Positions 1 through 7,221 of a DNA stretch of 51,206 nt are shown here, in pieces. Source of the stretch: Bacteroidales bacterium (GTDB lineage Bacteria; Bacteroidota; Bacteroidia; Bacteroidales; WCHB1-69). Position numbers and translations under genes: made by a program. Position 1 is the first letter of the stretch; every line of letters starts with the position of its first letter. The stretch is from NCBI GenBank assembly GCA_017544105.1, contig JAFYEU010000031.1, positions 1 to 51,206 of the forward strand. Direction: 5' to 3'. The notes under the pieces are model-generated. The model saw only the letters and a program-made list of their open reading frames with translations. It was not told the DNA's origin and ran no database searches.

Positions 1-146
1 CGAGCTACACCCCGCCTTCTGCCAGACAACCCAATACCGTTTCAAAACCATATTCCGAAGACATGGGCGAACTCATGAGTGTCGAAGAATATTTTGACAA
101 ATTGTGGTCGGCAGTGGAATTGAAGTATGAAAATCTACAGAGTTAG
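1..146 (+). CDS. Antitoxin of tandem TA module 1 (partial, 5' end outside window)
   Basis: The window opens inside a reading frame (codons start at base 3) that ends at TAG 144-146. Its protein is a close copy of the small protein at 545-751: both share a segment ending in GELMSVEEYF. After that the two copies diverge, this one ending DKLWSAVELKYENLQS. The stop codon lies inside the downstream toxin gene, a 20-base overlap that implies translational coupling, as is usual for type II toxin-antitoxin pairs. No DNA-binding domain is visible in the part present. The antitoxin role is inferred from gene order, size and overlap with a ParE/RelE-type toxin. The promoter and N-terminus lie outside the window. 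Confidence 0.6.
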   Translation, partial: SYTPPSARQPNTVSKPYSEDMGELMSVEEYFDKLWSAVELKYENLQS

Positions 147-435
147 GATTTCCCCGACTGCTTTAGCAGACATTGACCATTTATCCGATTATCTGGTGTC
201 TATCATGTCCCTAGAAGGTGCTTGGCGGTATAAGGAGGCCATGCGTCAAGAAATAATGTCTTTATCAGTTTTTGCGGACCTCTACAAACCGAGCCGCTCC
301 GAATTTTTGCAAAGCATTCACCCGAAAGCCCGCAGAATGCTGTCCCACAACCGCAAATGGAATTACGTTTATCATATTGTGGAGGATATGGCGGTGGTGG
401 ACCGAATTCTTCCATCCAAAATCATTGCGAAATAA
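127..435 (+). CDS. RelE/ParE-family toxin, module 1
   Basis: This 102-residue protein has the size and layout of the ParE/RelE toxin fold. An N-terminal strand (KIYRVRISPTA) is followed by a helical hairpin with the ALADIDHLSDYL pattern, then basic beta strands with conserved-looking arginines (KARRMLSHNRKWNYVYHI) and a C-terminal VVDRILPSK strand. Proteins of this superfamily are either ribosome-dependent mRNA interferases (RelE) or gyrase poisons (ParE). The sequence alone does not tell which applies here. The gene overlaps the preceding antitoxin by 20 bases. From base 259 to 377 it is identical to the second toxin gene, while the N-terminal 44 codons differ strongly, so the pair is mosaic. 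Confidence 0.8.
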   Translation: MKIYRVRISPTALADIDHLSDYLVSIMSLEGAWRYKEAMRQEIMSLSVFADLYKPSRSEFLQSIHPKARRMLSHNRKWNYVYHIVEDMAVVDRILPSKIIAK

Positions 436-457
436 AAGATCCGCAAAAATACTTGTG

Positions 458-511
458 ATCCGAGGCGGAAATAATCTCCGCGGATAGCACGAATCTACTC
501 GTTTTTTTTTT
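458..511 (+). terminator. Hairpin plus T-run between the two TA modules
   Basis: Arms ATCCG (458-462) and CGGAT (481-485) pair, and CGGA (466-469) pairs with TCCG (477-480), leaving a three-base AGG bulge. Ten T residues follow at 502-511. The T-run is 16 bases from the stem, so this is not a classical intrinsic terminator. It may still limit read-through from toxin 1 into module 2. The T-run also sits directly upstream of the module 2 promoter. Confidence 0.3.
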
Positions 512-512
512 G

Positions 513-520
513 TATTTTTG
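513..520 (+). promoter_or_regulatory. Bacteroidota -7 box for TA module 2
   Basis: TATTTTTG matches the Bacteroidota consensus TAnnTTTG exactly and lies 24 bases before the ATG at 545. Module 2 therefore probably has its own promoter rather than depending on module 1. No convincing -33 element is visible because the upstream sequence is a T-run. Confidence 0.55.
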
Positions 521-544
521 CAAACTCATATCAAATCAAAAACA

Positions 545-751
545 ATGAAAAGTAAAAAGAACCAAGAAAACGAAGAACCAAGAGTTTGCGAGCCGGCTGC
601 GAGCTACACCCCGTCTTCTGCCAGACAACCCAATGCCGTTTCAAAACCATATTCCGAAGACATGGGCGAACTCATGAGTGTCGAAGAATATTTTGGAAAA
701 CTAAGAACCATGGTGAACGAATATTATGACAACATACAAAGTCTTGATTAA
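545..751 (+). CDS. Antitoxin of TA module 2
   Basis: This is a 68-residue protein. I chose the ATG at 545 because the earlier in-frame TTG at 518 lies inside the promoter box. The N-terminal half is polar and probably disordered (MKSKKNQENEEPR), and the C-terminal half has a helix-like segment (MSVEEYFGKLRTMVNEYYDN). No DNA-binding domain is recognisable, so autoregulation by this protein alone is uncertain. Its last 26 bases overlap the toxin gene that starts at 726. The first part copies the partial gene at 1-146 with two mismatches in about 96 bases, but the last 17 codons, in the likely toxin-contact region, differ. The antitoxin role is inferred from context. Confidence 0.6.
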   Translation: MKSKKNQENEEPRVCEPAASYTPSSARQPNAVSKPYSEDMGELMSVEEYFGKLRTMVNEYYDNIQSLD

Positions 752-1034
752 AAAGTCTGCATTGGCGGACTTGGATCATCTTTTGGACTTTCTGAAAACA
801 GTCATGTCCCGGGAAGGAGCAAATCGTTATATTGATGTTTTAGTCTCGGAGGTGCAATCTTTATCAGTTTTTGCGGACCTCTACAAACCGAGCCGCTCCG
901 AATTTTTGCAAAGCATTCACCCGAAAGCCCGCAGAATGCTGTCCCACAACCGCAAATGGAATTACGTTTATCATATCGTGAAGGATATGGTGGTAGTGGA
1001 CCGAATCCTCTCATCCAAAACTATTGCGAAATAA
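726..1034 (+). CDS. RelE/ParE-family toxin, module 2
   Basis: This 102-residue paralogue of the toxin at 127-435 has the same ParE/RelE layout: strand YKVLIKKSA, helical hairpin ALADLDHLLDFL, basic core with KARRMLSHNRKWNYVYHI, terminal VVDRILSSK. The C-terminal 58 residues match the first toxin almost perfectly, while the N-terminal helices share only the family pattern. It overlaps its antitoxin by 26 bases. The module ends tail-to-tail with the TonB-dependent receptor gene on the other strand, 41 bases away. The choice between mRNA interferase and gyrase inhibitor cannot be made from sequence alone. Confidence 0.8.
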   Translation: MTTYKVLIKKSALADLDHLLDFLKTVMSREGANRYIDVLVSEVQSLSVFADLYKPSRSEFLQSIHPKARRMLSHNRKWNYVYHIVKDMVVVDRILSSKTIAK

Positions 1035-1075
1035 AAGATTCCTGTAAATCTTCCAGATTCGTGGCGCCAAGGATC

Positions 1076-3160
1076 TTAGAACTGGAGGTAGGCCTTTAAA
1101 CGGAATCCCGCCCCCTGCATGGGATAGTTTCGCACGATCTCGTAGTTTTTGTCGGAGAGATTTAACAGCTCGAATTTGAAGCCAAGGGTGCTGCCTTTGA
1201 TGATGGACTCGTGCTGGATGGACAGGCTGTGGTCGGCATATCCGGAAACCAAGTTGGCAGGGATGTTCTCTCCCAAGGCATAGCGATCCCCACATAACAT
1301 TACCGCATAGGAGACGGAGATGAAAGGCAACCGGATGGTGGCGGATGCGGAACCCGACCAGCGTGGGGTGTAGGGAATCTGATGCCCATAGGTGGGGCTG
1401 TCCGCATCGGTACGGTCCACGGCATGCTGGTAGGTGACGTTGCCCTGGAAGATCAGATGGCAATCGCGATGGAAGGTATAGATGGCCTTGGCGGTCAGCT
1501 CGGCCCCGGCAATATGCACTACCCCGTAGTTGAGCATGCTCCAGGAGAACAGGTTGCGCGTGGGGAAAGCCACAATCTTGTCGCGTACAATATTATAATA
1601 CCCATCCAACGTGACCGCCATGTTGAAGGTGCCCCGCCATAATTTCGGAGTCTCCATCACCAGGCCCAGATCCCACTGATGTGTCTTTTCCGGTTTCAGC
1701 CGAAGATTGCCCACCTCCCGATAGTAGAGGTCGTTGAAGGTCGGCATCCGGAAGATGTCCTTATAGAATGCCCGCAGCTGGACATGCTTGTGCGCCCGCC
1801 AGGAGATGCTTAGGGCGGGGGAGAGGTGCAAAAAGGTCTTGCCGACCGCCGTGTCCTGGGCTATGTTGTTGACCGTGGTGAAGAGCAGATTGCCGTTGAT
1901 GGTCACGGGCCGGCTGTCGTAACGGGCACTCAAGGCGGTCAGCGTGGTGAAACGGGCAGGATGCTCATAGTCGATATTGTCCGACTCCAGCTGGTTGTAG
2001 AACAGGTCGTTGGCAAGGCCAAACAGGAGGTCGTGGCGCAATGCCTGCCCCGGCTCTTCACCCTTTTTGTGCAAGGGGGCAAAGCTGAACGCATTGGAGA
2101 CATAGCCTTCATATTGTTCATACGTGTTGTCCAGCCGGTGCATGTCATTGAGATAGTCAGGGTCCACATAATGGGTGTAGTCATAGTTGAACTTGGCATT
2201 CAGGAGATAGCTCCAGCGATTGTTAAACATCTTCCGATAGCTCATTTGTCCAAATCCGTTACGGTTGGAAAGCCTTTGTCGGTTATTAAGATTGTAGAAG
2301 ATGGTCGCGCTGGGCAATCCTCGGTCGGAGGTGTAATAATAGCCTTTGACGGAGAGTTGCTCACCCTGCCTCAGTTGCCACAAGGCATTCAGCTCCGTGG
2401 AGTAGGTGGAGATGTCCGTGTTCTGCCGTATCTCGTGCGACACGCTGTCTGTCGAGCTGCCATAGTGCAGCAGGAACGGGTAGTTGCCTTCCGACTGCAA
2501 GAACTGGGCATGGATGCCCCAAAGAAGATATCGCTGTGGCAGTTTTTTGCTCTTTACCAGTTGGGTGAACTGCACCATCGGGCTATAGAGCTGGTAGGGC
2601 CCCATGGTGAAGGAGGCTTTCAGCTGTACGGGTTTGAGGGGAAGGGTGTGAAAAGTGCTGATTTTGATGAGGTTGCTGTAGGAGTGCGCCCGGGCGGGCA
2701 ACAGGACATGCTCGTCGGTGCCGACGGTGAGCTCGATGGCGGAGACATTCTCCAGCGAGAGCTTTCCGAGGTCGATCTGGCCGGTCTGACAGTCGGTGAG
2801 CGGGATGCCGTCGTAGAGCACGCCAGTGTGCTGGGAGCCGAGTCCGCGCACGGAAACGGTCTTCAGACCTCCAATGCCGCCGTAGTCTTTGACCACCACG
2901 CCCGACATGAACTTCAGCGCATCGGAAAGCTGCAGGGTGGGGAGATGCTGAATCTCTTTGGTGTTGAGGGTCTGCACCGCCGCTGTGGAGAACGGCACCA
3001 ACGACTCATGTTCGCCGTACCCCTGGATGAGCACCTCGTTGAGCTGCATGGACTGGGTGGTGTCCTGTTGGGCTGTCATGTCTGATAACACAACAAACAA
3101 GAGGATGCCAACCATTAGCATCCTCGTTATGAACCGATATGGGAAAGAGCCCCAACGCAT
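1076..3160 (-). CDS. TonB-dependent outer membrane receptor
   Basis: This 694-residue protein has a signal peptide (about residues 1-30, ending MTAQ) and a TonB-box-like segment NEVLIQGYG at 41-49. A plug domain follows with the VSVRGLGSQHTGVLYDGIP signature near 102-120, then a long beta-barrel ending in Phe (LKAYLQF), the outer-membrane insertion signal. The family imports scarce ligands such as siderophores, cobalamin or heme using TonB energy. There is no carboxypeptidase-like N-terminal domain, so it resembles BtuB/CirA-type receptors more than SusC. The ligand is unknown. It starts 17 bases after the mannose-1-phosphate guanylyltransferase gene and is probably co-transcribed with it, although no functional link is obvious. 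Confidence 0.88.
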   Translation of the reverse strand: MRWGSFPYRFITRMLMVGILLFVVLSDMTAQQDTTQSMQLNEVLIQGYGEHESLVPFSTAAVQTLNTKEIQHLPTLQLSDALKFMSGVVVKDYGGIGGLKTVSVRGLGSQHTGVLYDGIPLTDCQTGQIDLGKLSLENVSAIELTVGTDEHVLLPARAHSYSNLIKISTFHTLPLKPVQLKASFTMGPYQLYSPMVQFTQLVKSKKLPQRYLLWGIHAQFLQSEGNYPFLLHYGSSTDSVSHEIRQNTDISTYSTELNALWQLRQGEQLSVKGYYYTSDRGLPSATIFYNLNNRQRLSNRNGFGQMSYRKMFNNRWSYLLNAKFNYDYTHYVDPDYLNDMHRLDNTYEQYEGYVSNAFSFAPLHKKGEEPGQALRHDLLFGLANDLFYNQLESDNIDYEHPARFTTLTALSARYDSRPVTINGNLLFTTVNNIAQDTAVGKTFLHLSPALSISWRAHKHVQLRAFYKDIFRMPTFNDLYYREVGNLRLKPEKTHQWDLGLVMETPKLWRGTFNMAVTLDGYYNIVRDKIVAFPTRNLFSWSMLNYGVVHIAGAELTAKAIYTFHRDCHLIFQGNVTYQHAVDRTDADSPTYGHQIPYTPRWSGSASATIRLPFISVSYAVMLCGDRYALGENIPANLVSGYADHSLSIQHESIIKGSTLGFKFELLNLSDKNYEIVRNYPMQGAGFRLKAYLQF

Positions 3161-3177
3161 CGGGAGTCTGTTTGTGT

Positions 3178-4272
3178 TTATACGTACTTGTTGCCGAAGT
3201 CTGTCTGCACGTCTGTGACAAACTGGCGGATTTGCTGTTCGTCAGACTTCTGACAGATCAGAAGCACATCGTCCGTGTCCACGACAATATAGTCTTCGAG
3301 ACCTTGTATGACGGCCACCTTTTTGTCGGCCATTTGGATGATGCATCTGGAACTGTCATAGAGGCGCACGCGGGAGCCTTTGACGCTGTTGAGTTGGGCA
3401 TCTTTTTTGCTCAATTCATAGAGGGACCCCCAGGTGCCCACATCCGACCAGCCGAAGTTGGCGGCATATACGCGCACGTTGCTGGCTTTCTCCATGATGC
3501 CGTAGTCGATGGAGATGTTGCGGCACACTTGGTATATCCTGTCGATGAAGGCTTCCTCTTCCGGGGTGTTGTATAGGCCTTCGCCCTCTTTGAACAGGTC
3601 GTTGATGTCGGGCAGGAAGGTCTCGAATTGTTGTTGGATGGTGGGCAGGGACCACATGAAGATGCCGGCATTCCAGAGGAAGTCGCCGCTCTCCAGGAAG
3701 CTCTTCGCCATCTCCAGTTCCGGTTTCTCCGTAAAGGTCTTGACCTTGTAGATGGAGTTGTTGTGGGGATAGACTTGCTCCTCGTCATATTGGATATAGC
3801 CGTAGCCCGTGTTGGGCGAGGAGGGGCGGATGCCGATGGTGAGCAGACAGCCGTCTTCGGTAGCAGCCTGCATGCCCTTGGTGATGACATCCTTGAACAC
3901 ATCTTCTTTCAGAATCAGATGGTCGGAGGGAGCCACCACGATGGTAGCGTTCGGGTTCTTGGTCTTGATTTTATAGTTGGCGTAGGCAATACAGGGCGCG
4001 GTGTTGCGACGGTAGGGCTCCAGCAGGATGCGGTCCTCCGATACGAGCGGTAACTGTTCCTGTACCAACTGCTTGTATGCTTTGCTGGTGACGATATAGA
4101 TATTTTCGGGCGGACAAATCTGGACGAACCGGTTGAAGGTCTTTTGGATCATCGTGGTGCCGTCACCAAAGATGTCGAGGAATTGTTTGGGGAGTGCGCT
4201 GGAACTCATGGGCCAGAAACGGGCTCCGATGCCGCCGGCCATGATCACACAATAATAATTCGGATTGAGCAT
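3178..4272 (-). CDS. manC: Mannose-1-phosphate guanylyltransferase
   Basis: The enzyme makes GDP-mannose from mannose 1-phosphate and GTP in the cytoplasm, feeding surface polysaccharide and GDP-fucose synthesis. Its 364 residues open with the nucleotidyltransferase signature GGIGARFWPMS (13-23) and PKQF (28-31). Further family patterns are APSDHLI and FTEKPELE. It is the short, single-domain form, without the phosphomannose isomerase domain found in long bifunctional ManC proteins. A promoter box lies upstream at 4348-4355, and the receptor gene follows 17 bases downstream. The symbol is by family; manC and GMP-pyrophosphorylase naming varies. Confidence 0.88.
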   Translation of the reverse strand: MLNPNYYCVIMAGGIGARFWPMSSSALPKQFLDIFGDGTTMIQKTFNRFVQICPPENIYIVTSKAYKQLVQEQLPLVSEDRILLEPYRRNTAPCIAYANYKIKTKNPNATIVVAPSDHLILKEDVFKDVITKGMQAATEDGCLLTIGIRPSSPNTGYGYIQYDEEQVYPHNNSIYKVKTFTEKPELEMAKSFLESGDFLWNAGIFMWSLPTIQQQFETFLPDINDLFKEGEGLYNTPEEEAFIDRIYQVCRNISIDYGIMEKASNVRVYAANFGWSDVGTWGSLYELSKKDAQLNSVKGSRVRLYDSSRCIIQMADKKVAVIQGLEDYIVVDTDDVLLICQKSDEQQIRQFVTDVQTDFGNKYV

Positions 4273-4347
4273 AAGCTTTTTAAATAGTTCAACAATAACA
4301 AATTAACGTCCACCATCATCGCAATGGCGGAGCGTTCTATTTTTCGG

Positions 4348-4355
4348 CAAATATA
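4348..4355 (-). promoter_or_regulatory. -7 box upstream of manC
   Basis: On the minus strand this reads TATATTTG, an exact TAnnTTTG match 75 bases upstream of the manC start codon. It implies a leader of roughly 65-70 bases. No clear -33 element was seen. Confidence 0.5.
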
Positions 4356-4425
4356 CGCTTTTTTCGGGAATAAAAGGTAGGCAAGAAGGAAGGAAATGCT
4401 GCAGAATCCTTTCCAGTATTTTTTA

Positions 4426-4433
4426 TATTTTTG
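4426..4433 (+). promoter_or_regulatory. Orphan plus-strand -7 box
   Basis: TATTTTTG matches TAnnTTTG exactly, but no protein gene follows on the plus strand before 9218. It may drive the candidate small RNA that ends at the hairpin 4489-4515. An AT-rich chance match is possible. Confidence 0.35.
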
Positions 4434-4437
4434 CTTT

Positions 4438-4526
4438 TAGCATATGACAAAAATGTGAAATTTTATCCTAACGTATTTATATTTAGCGAGTTACCAACAA
4501 ATTTTATTGGTAACTTTCTTGTTTTG
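4438..4526 (+). ncRNA. Candidate small RNA
   Basis: An exact TAnnTTTG box (4426-4433) is followed about 55 bases later by a hairpin, GTTACCAA (4490-4497) pairing with TTGGTAAC (4507-4514) over a nine-base loop. The stem extends by an A-T pair, and the downstream sequence is T-rich (TTTCTTGTTTTG). The promoter-to-terminator distance would give a transcript of roughly 90 bases. The ends are estimates. I recognise no known RNA family, so this is inference from the two signals. Confidence 0.3.
4489..4526 (+). terminator. Intrinsic-terminator-like hairpin
   Basis: A perfect nine-base-pair stem (AGTTACCAA/TTGGTAACT, 4489-4497 and 4507-4515) has a nine-base loop and is followed on the plus strand by a T-rich tract with interruptions. 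On the minus strand no T tract follows, so it would act on plus-strand transcription. Confidence 0.45.
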
Positions 4527-4792
4527 TTCCTGATAAAGTGATTGATTTTCAATATTTTATGAGCAAAAAACTTCCACATTTAGGCTCTATGAGAATCAAT
4601 CACAGCAGCGAAAAAAACGAATTGTCCGACACGTTGAGCTTTTTTTTAGAAAAAAATGCGACTATGTCAGTATGCCGAAATTTTTCAGGGAAAAACCAGT
4701 TTTATGCCGAAATTATGCTGAAATTTTCGAGTGCCTTTTGAGGAAAAGAGGATGAGTGATGAATAAACGGGGTGGATTTCGGAGGACTTTGC

Positions 4793-5371
4793 TCAACGTT
4801 TGAGCCACTCGGGATGGGCGTAGGGCTTGTCCTCCAGGTTGAAAAGCCCTTTTCTCCAGCCTCTCATGCCATAGTAGTATTGCAGGATCTCTTCGATATC
4901 TTTGTCATAATCCCCTGTGGGATAGAAGATCTTGCCCACTCCCATGGTGCGGCTTACATAGTCGATGTGGCTGCAGAAGATGGGCACACCGGCCCCCATG
5001 GCGATGTGATAGAAGCCCTTTTTCCAGTTCTCCACACGCTTGCGGGTGCCCTCTGGACAAATCAAGAAGGCTACCTCTTCCCGCTCTTTGATCAGGTCCA
5101 CGGCGTATGAGACGAAGTTGGTGGCGTGCTTGCGGTCCACGGGCACGCAGCCGATGCGTTTCAAGAAGCCTTTGATAGGGAACACGAAGAACTCTTTCTT
5201 CATGACCATGGCCATCTTGAGCCGTAGCCATCGGATGCAGATCATGCCGTAGAAGAAATCGATGATGCTGGTATGCGGTGCCATCAGGATGACGCACTTT
5301 TTGACGGGGATCTGCTCATACCCGACGGGGCGGAAGCGGAACAGCCACATGAGGAAACGGTAGAATTTCAT
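4793..5371 (-). CDS. Lysophospholipid acyltransferase-like protein (PlsC family)
   Basis: Members of this family move an acyl chain from acyl-CoA or acyl-ACP onto a lysophospholipid or related acceptor at the inner membrane. The HX4D catalytic motif is visible as HTSIID (H33, D38), and the acceptor-binding motif as PEGTRKR (about 106-112). The product is 192 residues. I chose the ATG at 5371 over an upstream TTG because a promoter box lies at 5392-5399, just inside the longer frame. It is the last gene of a minus-strand set with LD-carboxypeptidase, SDR and acyl-CoA ligase. It is short for PlsC, so the true acceptor is open. Confidence 0.8.
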   Translation of the reverse strand: MKFYRFLMWLFRFRPVGYEQIPVKKCVILMAPHTSIIDFFYGMICIRWLRLKMAMVMKKEFFVFPIKGFLKRIGCVPVDRKHATNFVSYAVDLIKEREEVAFLICPEGTRKRVENWKKGFYHIAMGAGVPIFCSHIDYVSRTMGVGKIFYPTGDYDKDIEEILQYYYGMRGWRKGLFNLEDKPYAHPEWLKR

Positions 5372-5391
5372 TGCGATAAGGTTTTGATTGG

Positions 5392-5399
5392 CAAACGTA
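5392..5399 (-). promoter_or_regulatory. -7 box of the PlsC-like gene
   Basis: The minus strand reads TACGTTTG, an exact TAnnTTTG match, 20 bases before the ATG at 5371. It supports that start and suggests transcription independent of the upstream LD-carboxypeptidase gene. Confidence 0.5.
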
Positions 5400-5437
5400 C
5401 ACAAAATATTGGTATGCCGAGTGCAAACGGATAATTT

Positions 5438-6355
5438 TTATGAGTGCATGTCGGTCTGGATGCTCACCACCTCGCTTTCAGAAGCCTGTATGGTGATCGG
5501 GCATCCCATCCGGATGGCGCGGTTGTCAGGCAGATGGCCGGCGGGGAAGTTAAAAAACAAGGGGAAGTCATACTCGGCGCAGCAGTCGGCCACGATCTCC
5601 TCGGCCGTGTGCCCGAAGGGGACGGGGTTGTCGTGCATATCACTGAGATGTCCCACCAACAATCCTGCAATGCCATCCAACCTGCCGGACCGTTTCAGGT
5701 TGTACATCATCCGGTCGATGTGGTAGAGGTATTCGTCGAGATCTTCAATGAAGAGTATCTTCCCTTCGGTCTGAACGTCGGAGCGGGAGCCGGTCAGGGA
5801 ATAGAGCATGGAGAGGTTGCCGCCGACGATGGGGGCGGTGACGTCGCCGGGCCGGTTCAAGGGGTGCGTGGGGAATGCATAGCGCAGTTCCTTGCCGCGC
5901 AGGGCGTCCAGCATGGTGGTGACGGCCATGTCTGGCAGCGTGTTGTCGGTGATGTTGACGGGCATGGTGCAGTGCAACGAGGCCATGTCGCAGCAGGTGT
6001 GGAGGTGCGCATGAAAGACCGTGATGTCGCTGAATCCGCAGAGCCACTTGGGATGCTTGCAGAGCCCGCTGAAGTCGAGGCGGTCAATGATGCGGACGGA
6101 GCCATAGCCACCCCGCACGCACCAGATGGCCTGGATGTCGGGGTTGTCGAGCAGCGACTGGATATAGGCAGCTCGGTATTCGTCGGAGCCGGCAAACCAG
6201 TGCTCTTGGGCGAAGAGGCGCTCGTCGTAATAAATGTTAAATCCTTCGTCTCTGAGCATGTTGAAGGCTGGGGTCAGCGCCTGCTCGTCCATGCGGCGGG
6301 CGGGGGCGACAATGCCAATGGTGTCTCCAGCTTTCAGATAGGGTGGGATAATCAT
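5438..6355 (-). CDS. LD-carboxypeptidase (peptidase family S66)
   Basis: This 305-residue S66 peptidase is of normal family length. The family cleaves the L-Lys/Dap-D-Ala bond of murein tetrapeptides during cell-wall recycling (LdcA) or degrades microcin C-type peptides (MccF). The expected triad is visible: Ser86 in RGGYGS, Glu204 in FIEDLDE and His274 in FPAGH. No signal peptide is seen, so it should act in the cytoplasm. Its start codon overlaps the end of the SDR gene by four bases (ATGA), indicating translational coupling. The murein substrate is the likelier of the two and is inferred. Confidence 0.88.
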   Translation of the reverse strand: MIIPPYLKAGDTIGIVAPARRMDEQALTPAFNMLRDEGFNIYYDERLFAQEHWFAGSDEYRAAYIQSLLDNPDIQAIWCVRGGYGSVRIIDRLDFSGLCKHPKWLCGFSDITVFHAHLHTCCDMASLHCTMPVNITDNTLPDMAVTTMLDALRGKELRYAFPTHPLNRPGDVTAPIVGGNLSMLYSLTGSRSDVQTEGKILFIEDLDEYLYHIDRMMYNLKRSGRLDGIAGLLVGHLSDMHDNPVPFGHTAEEIVADCCAEYDFPLFFNFPAGHLPDNRAIRMGCPITIQASESEVVSIQTDMHS

Positions 6356-7209
6356 AGGAGGATGTTCTTTTCTCGCAGTTTCTGTTCCGTGACCCGGATG
6401 AGTAACTCCCGGTTGGCGATATTGTGATAGAATCTCTTCTTGGGCTTTTTCACCTTCTGCTTCTTGAAATAGCAGCCAGTCACCCCTTCAAACTCAGGAT
6501 TCAGCGCGGCGGCCAGCATGGTGGCGGCACCCTGCTCCGGGGTGTTGATGAGGGGGCGGAAGAACCAGTCGCATAGCTTGTCCACCACGACATTGCCCTG
6601 GCGGATGATGCCGGTGCTCACGATGTCAGGGTCGGCCACGTTAATGCAGATGCCACGATCTTTCCATTGTTCCGCCGCGTGCAGGGTGAAGTAGTAGAGA
6701 GCCCGCTTGGAGCTGCCGTAGGCGGTGAACCGGTTGAACTTCCGGTCGTCGGTGGGGGAGAGGAAGTCCTCCCCGATCTTGCCCATGATGTAGGCGATGG
6801 AGACCATGCTGACCACGCGCGTGCCCGGCCCCATGATGGGCAGCAGGGCGTTGGTCAGCGTGTAGTGGCCTAGGTAGTTGACCGCCCGGGTGTATTCCAC
6901 GCCATCCACACTGTTCTTGGCCTTGTGGCACAAGACGCCGGCATTGTTCAACAGGATGTCGAGGCGACTGAAATGGCTCTTCACCTCGTCGGCGAAGCGG
7001 ATGATGTCGTGCAGATTGCCCAGGTCCACCTGCATCAGATGCAGGGTGGCTCCGGTTTCTTTCCCGATGGCTTCCCACACGGGCTTTGCCACCTCCGCGT
7101 CGTAGCAGGCCATGATGACCTCGTACCCCTCTTTTGCTAAAGTGCGGGTGTGGATGGAGCCCATGCCCCCATCCGCACCCGTCACTAATGCGATGCCTTT
7201 GTTGTCCAT
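6352..7209 (-). CDS. Short-chain dehydrogenase/reductase
   Basis: This is a 285-residue NAD(P)-dependent oxidoreductase of the SDR superfamily. The cofactor motif is TGADGGMG (10-17), the structural NNAG is at 88-91 and the catalytic YxxxK is Y164-K168 (YGSSK), with serines near 134-137. The basic C-terminus (KKQKVKKPKKR) is unusual. The substrate is unknown. The gene lies 12 bases after the acyl-CoA ligase and overlaps the LD-carboxypeptidase by four bases, so the three are probably one transcript. A role in lipid metabolism is suggested by that neighbour only. Confidence 0.85.
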   Translation of the reverse strand: MDNKGIALVTGADGGMGSIHTRTLAKEGYEVIMACYDAEVAKPVWEAIGKETGATLHLMQVDLGNLHDIIRFADEVKSHFSRLDILLNNAGVLCHKAKNSVDGVEYTRAVNYLGHYTLTNALLPIMGPGTRVVSMVSIAYIMGKIGEDFLSPTDDRKFNRFTAYGSSKRALYYFTLHAAEQWKDRGICINVADPDIVSTGIIRQGNVVVDKLCDWFFRPLINTPEQGAATMLAAALNPEFEGVTGCYFKKQKVKKPKKRFYHNIANRELLIRVTEQKLREKNILL

Positions 7210-7221
7210 TCCGTCACGCGC

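Larger units (their letters stand above)
1..1034 (+). repeat. Tandem duplication with 599-bp period (TA modules)
   Basis: Bases 1-96 match 600-695 with two mismatches, and bases 259-377 match 858-976 with none, both at an offset of exactly 599. Between these arms (97-258 and 696-857) the copies are of equal length but strongly diverged. The conserved right arm continues with scattered substitutions to the toxin stop codons. Confidence 0.85.
4273..4792. other. Gene-free AT-rich intergenic stretch
   Basis: These 520 bases between manC and the acyltransferase hold no convincing protein gene. They contain the manC promoter (minus), a plus-strand TAnnTTTG box at 4426-4433, a hairpin at 4489-4515 with T-rich sequence after it, and three copies of a 12-base motif near 4671-4725. 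A 67-codon GTG-start frame at 4538-4741 has no family features and was not accepted. Confidence 0.6.

Noticed and set aside
518-544. TTG start for the module 2 antitoxin
   Set aside because: The codon overlaps the promoter box; ATG at 545 fits better.
1035-1052. AAGATT/AATCTT hairpin between the TA module and the receptor gene
   Set aside because: The stem is six weak AT-rich pairs with no T-run on either side.
4538-4741. 67-codon GTG-start frame in the intergenic region
   Set aside because: Its composition is rich in Ser/Asn/Phe with no family features, it lies beyond the hairpin at 4489-4515, and it includes the repeated 12-mers.
5372-5404. Upstream TTG start for the PlsC-like gene
   Set aside because: The extension crosses a -7 box and adds non-conserved residues; ATG at 5369-5371 is preferred.
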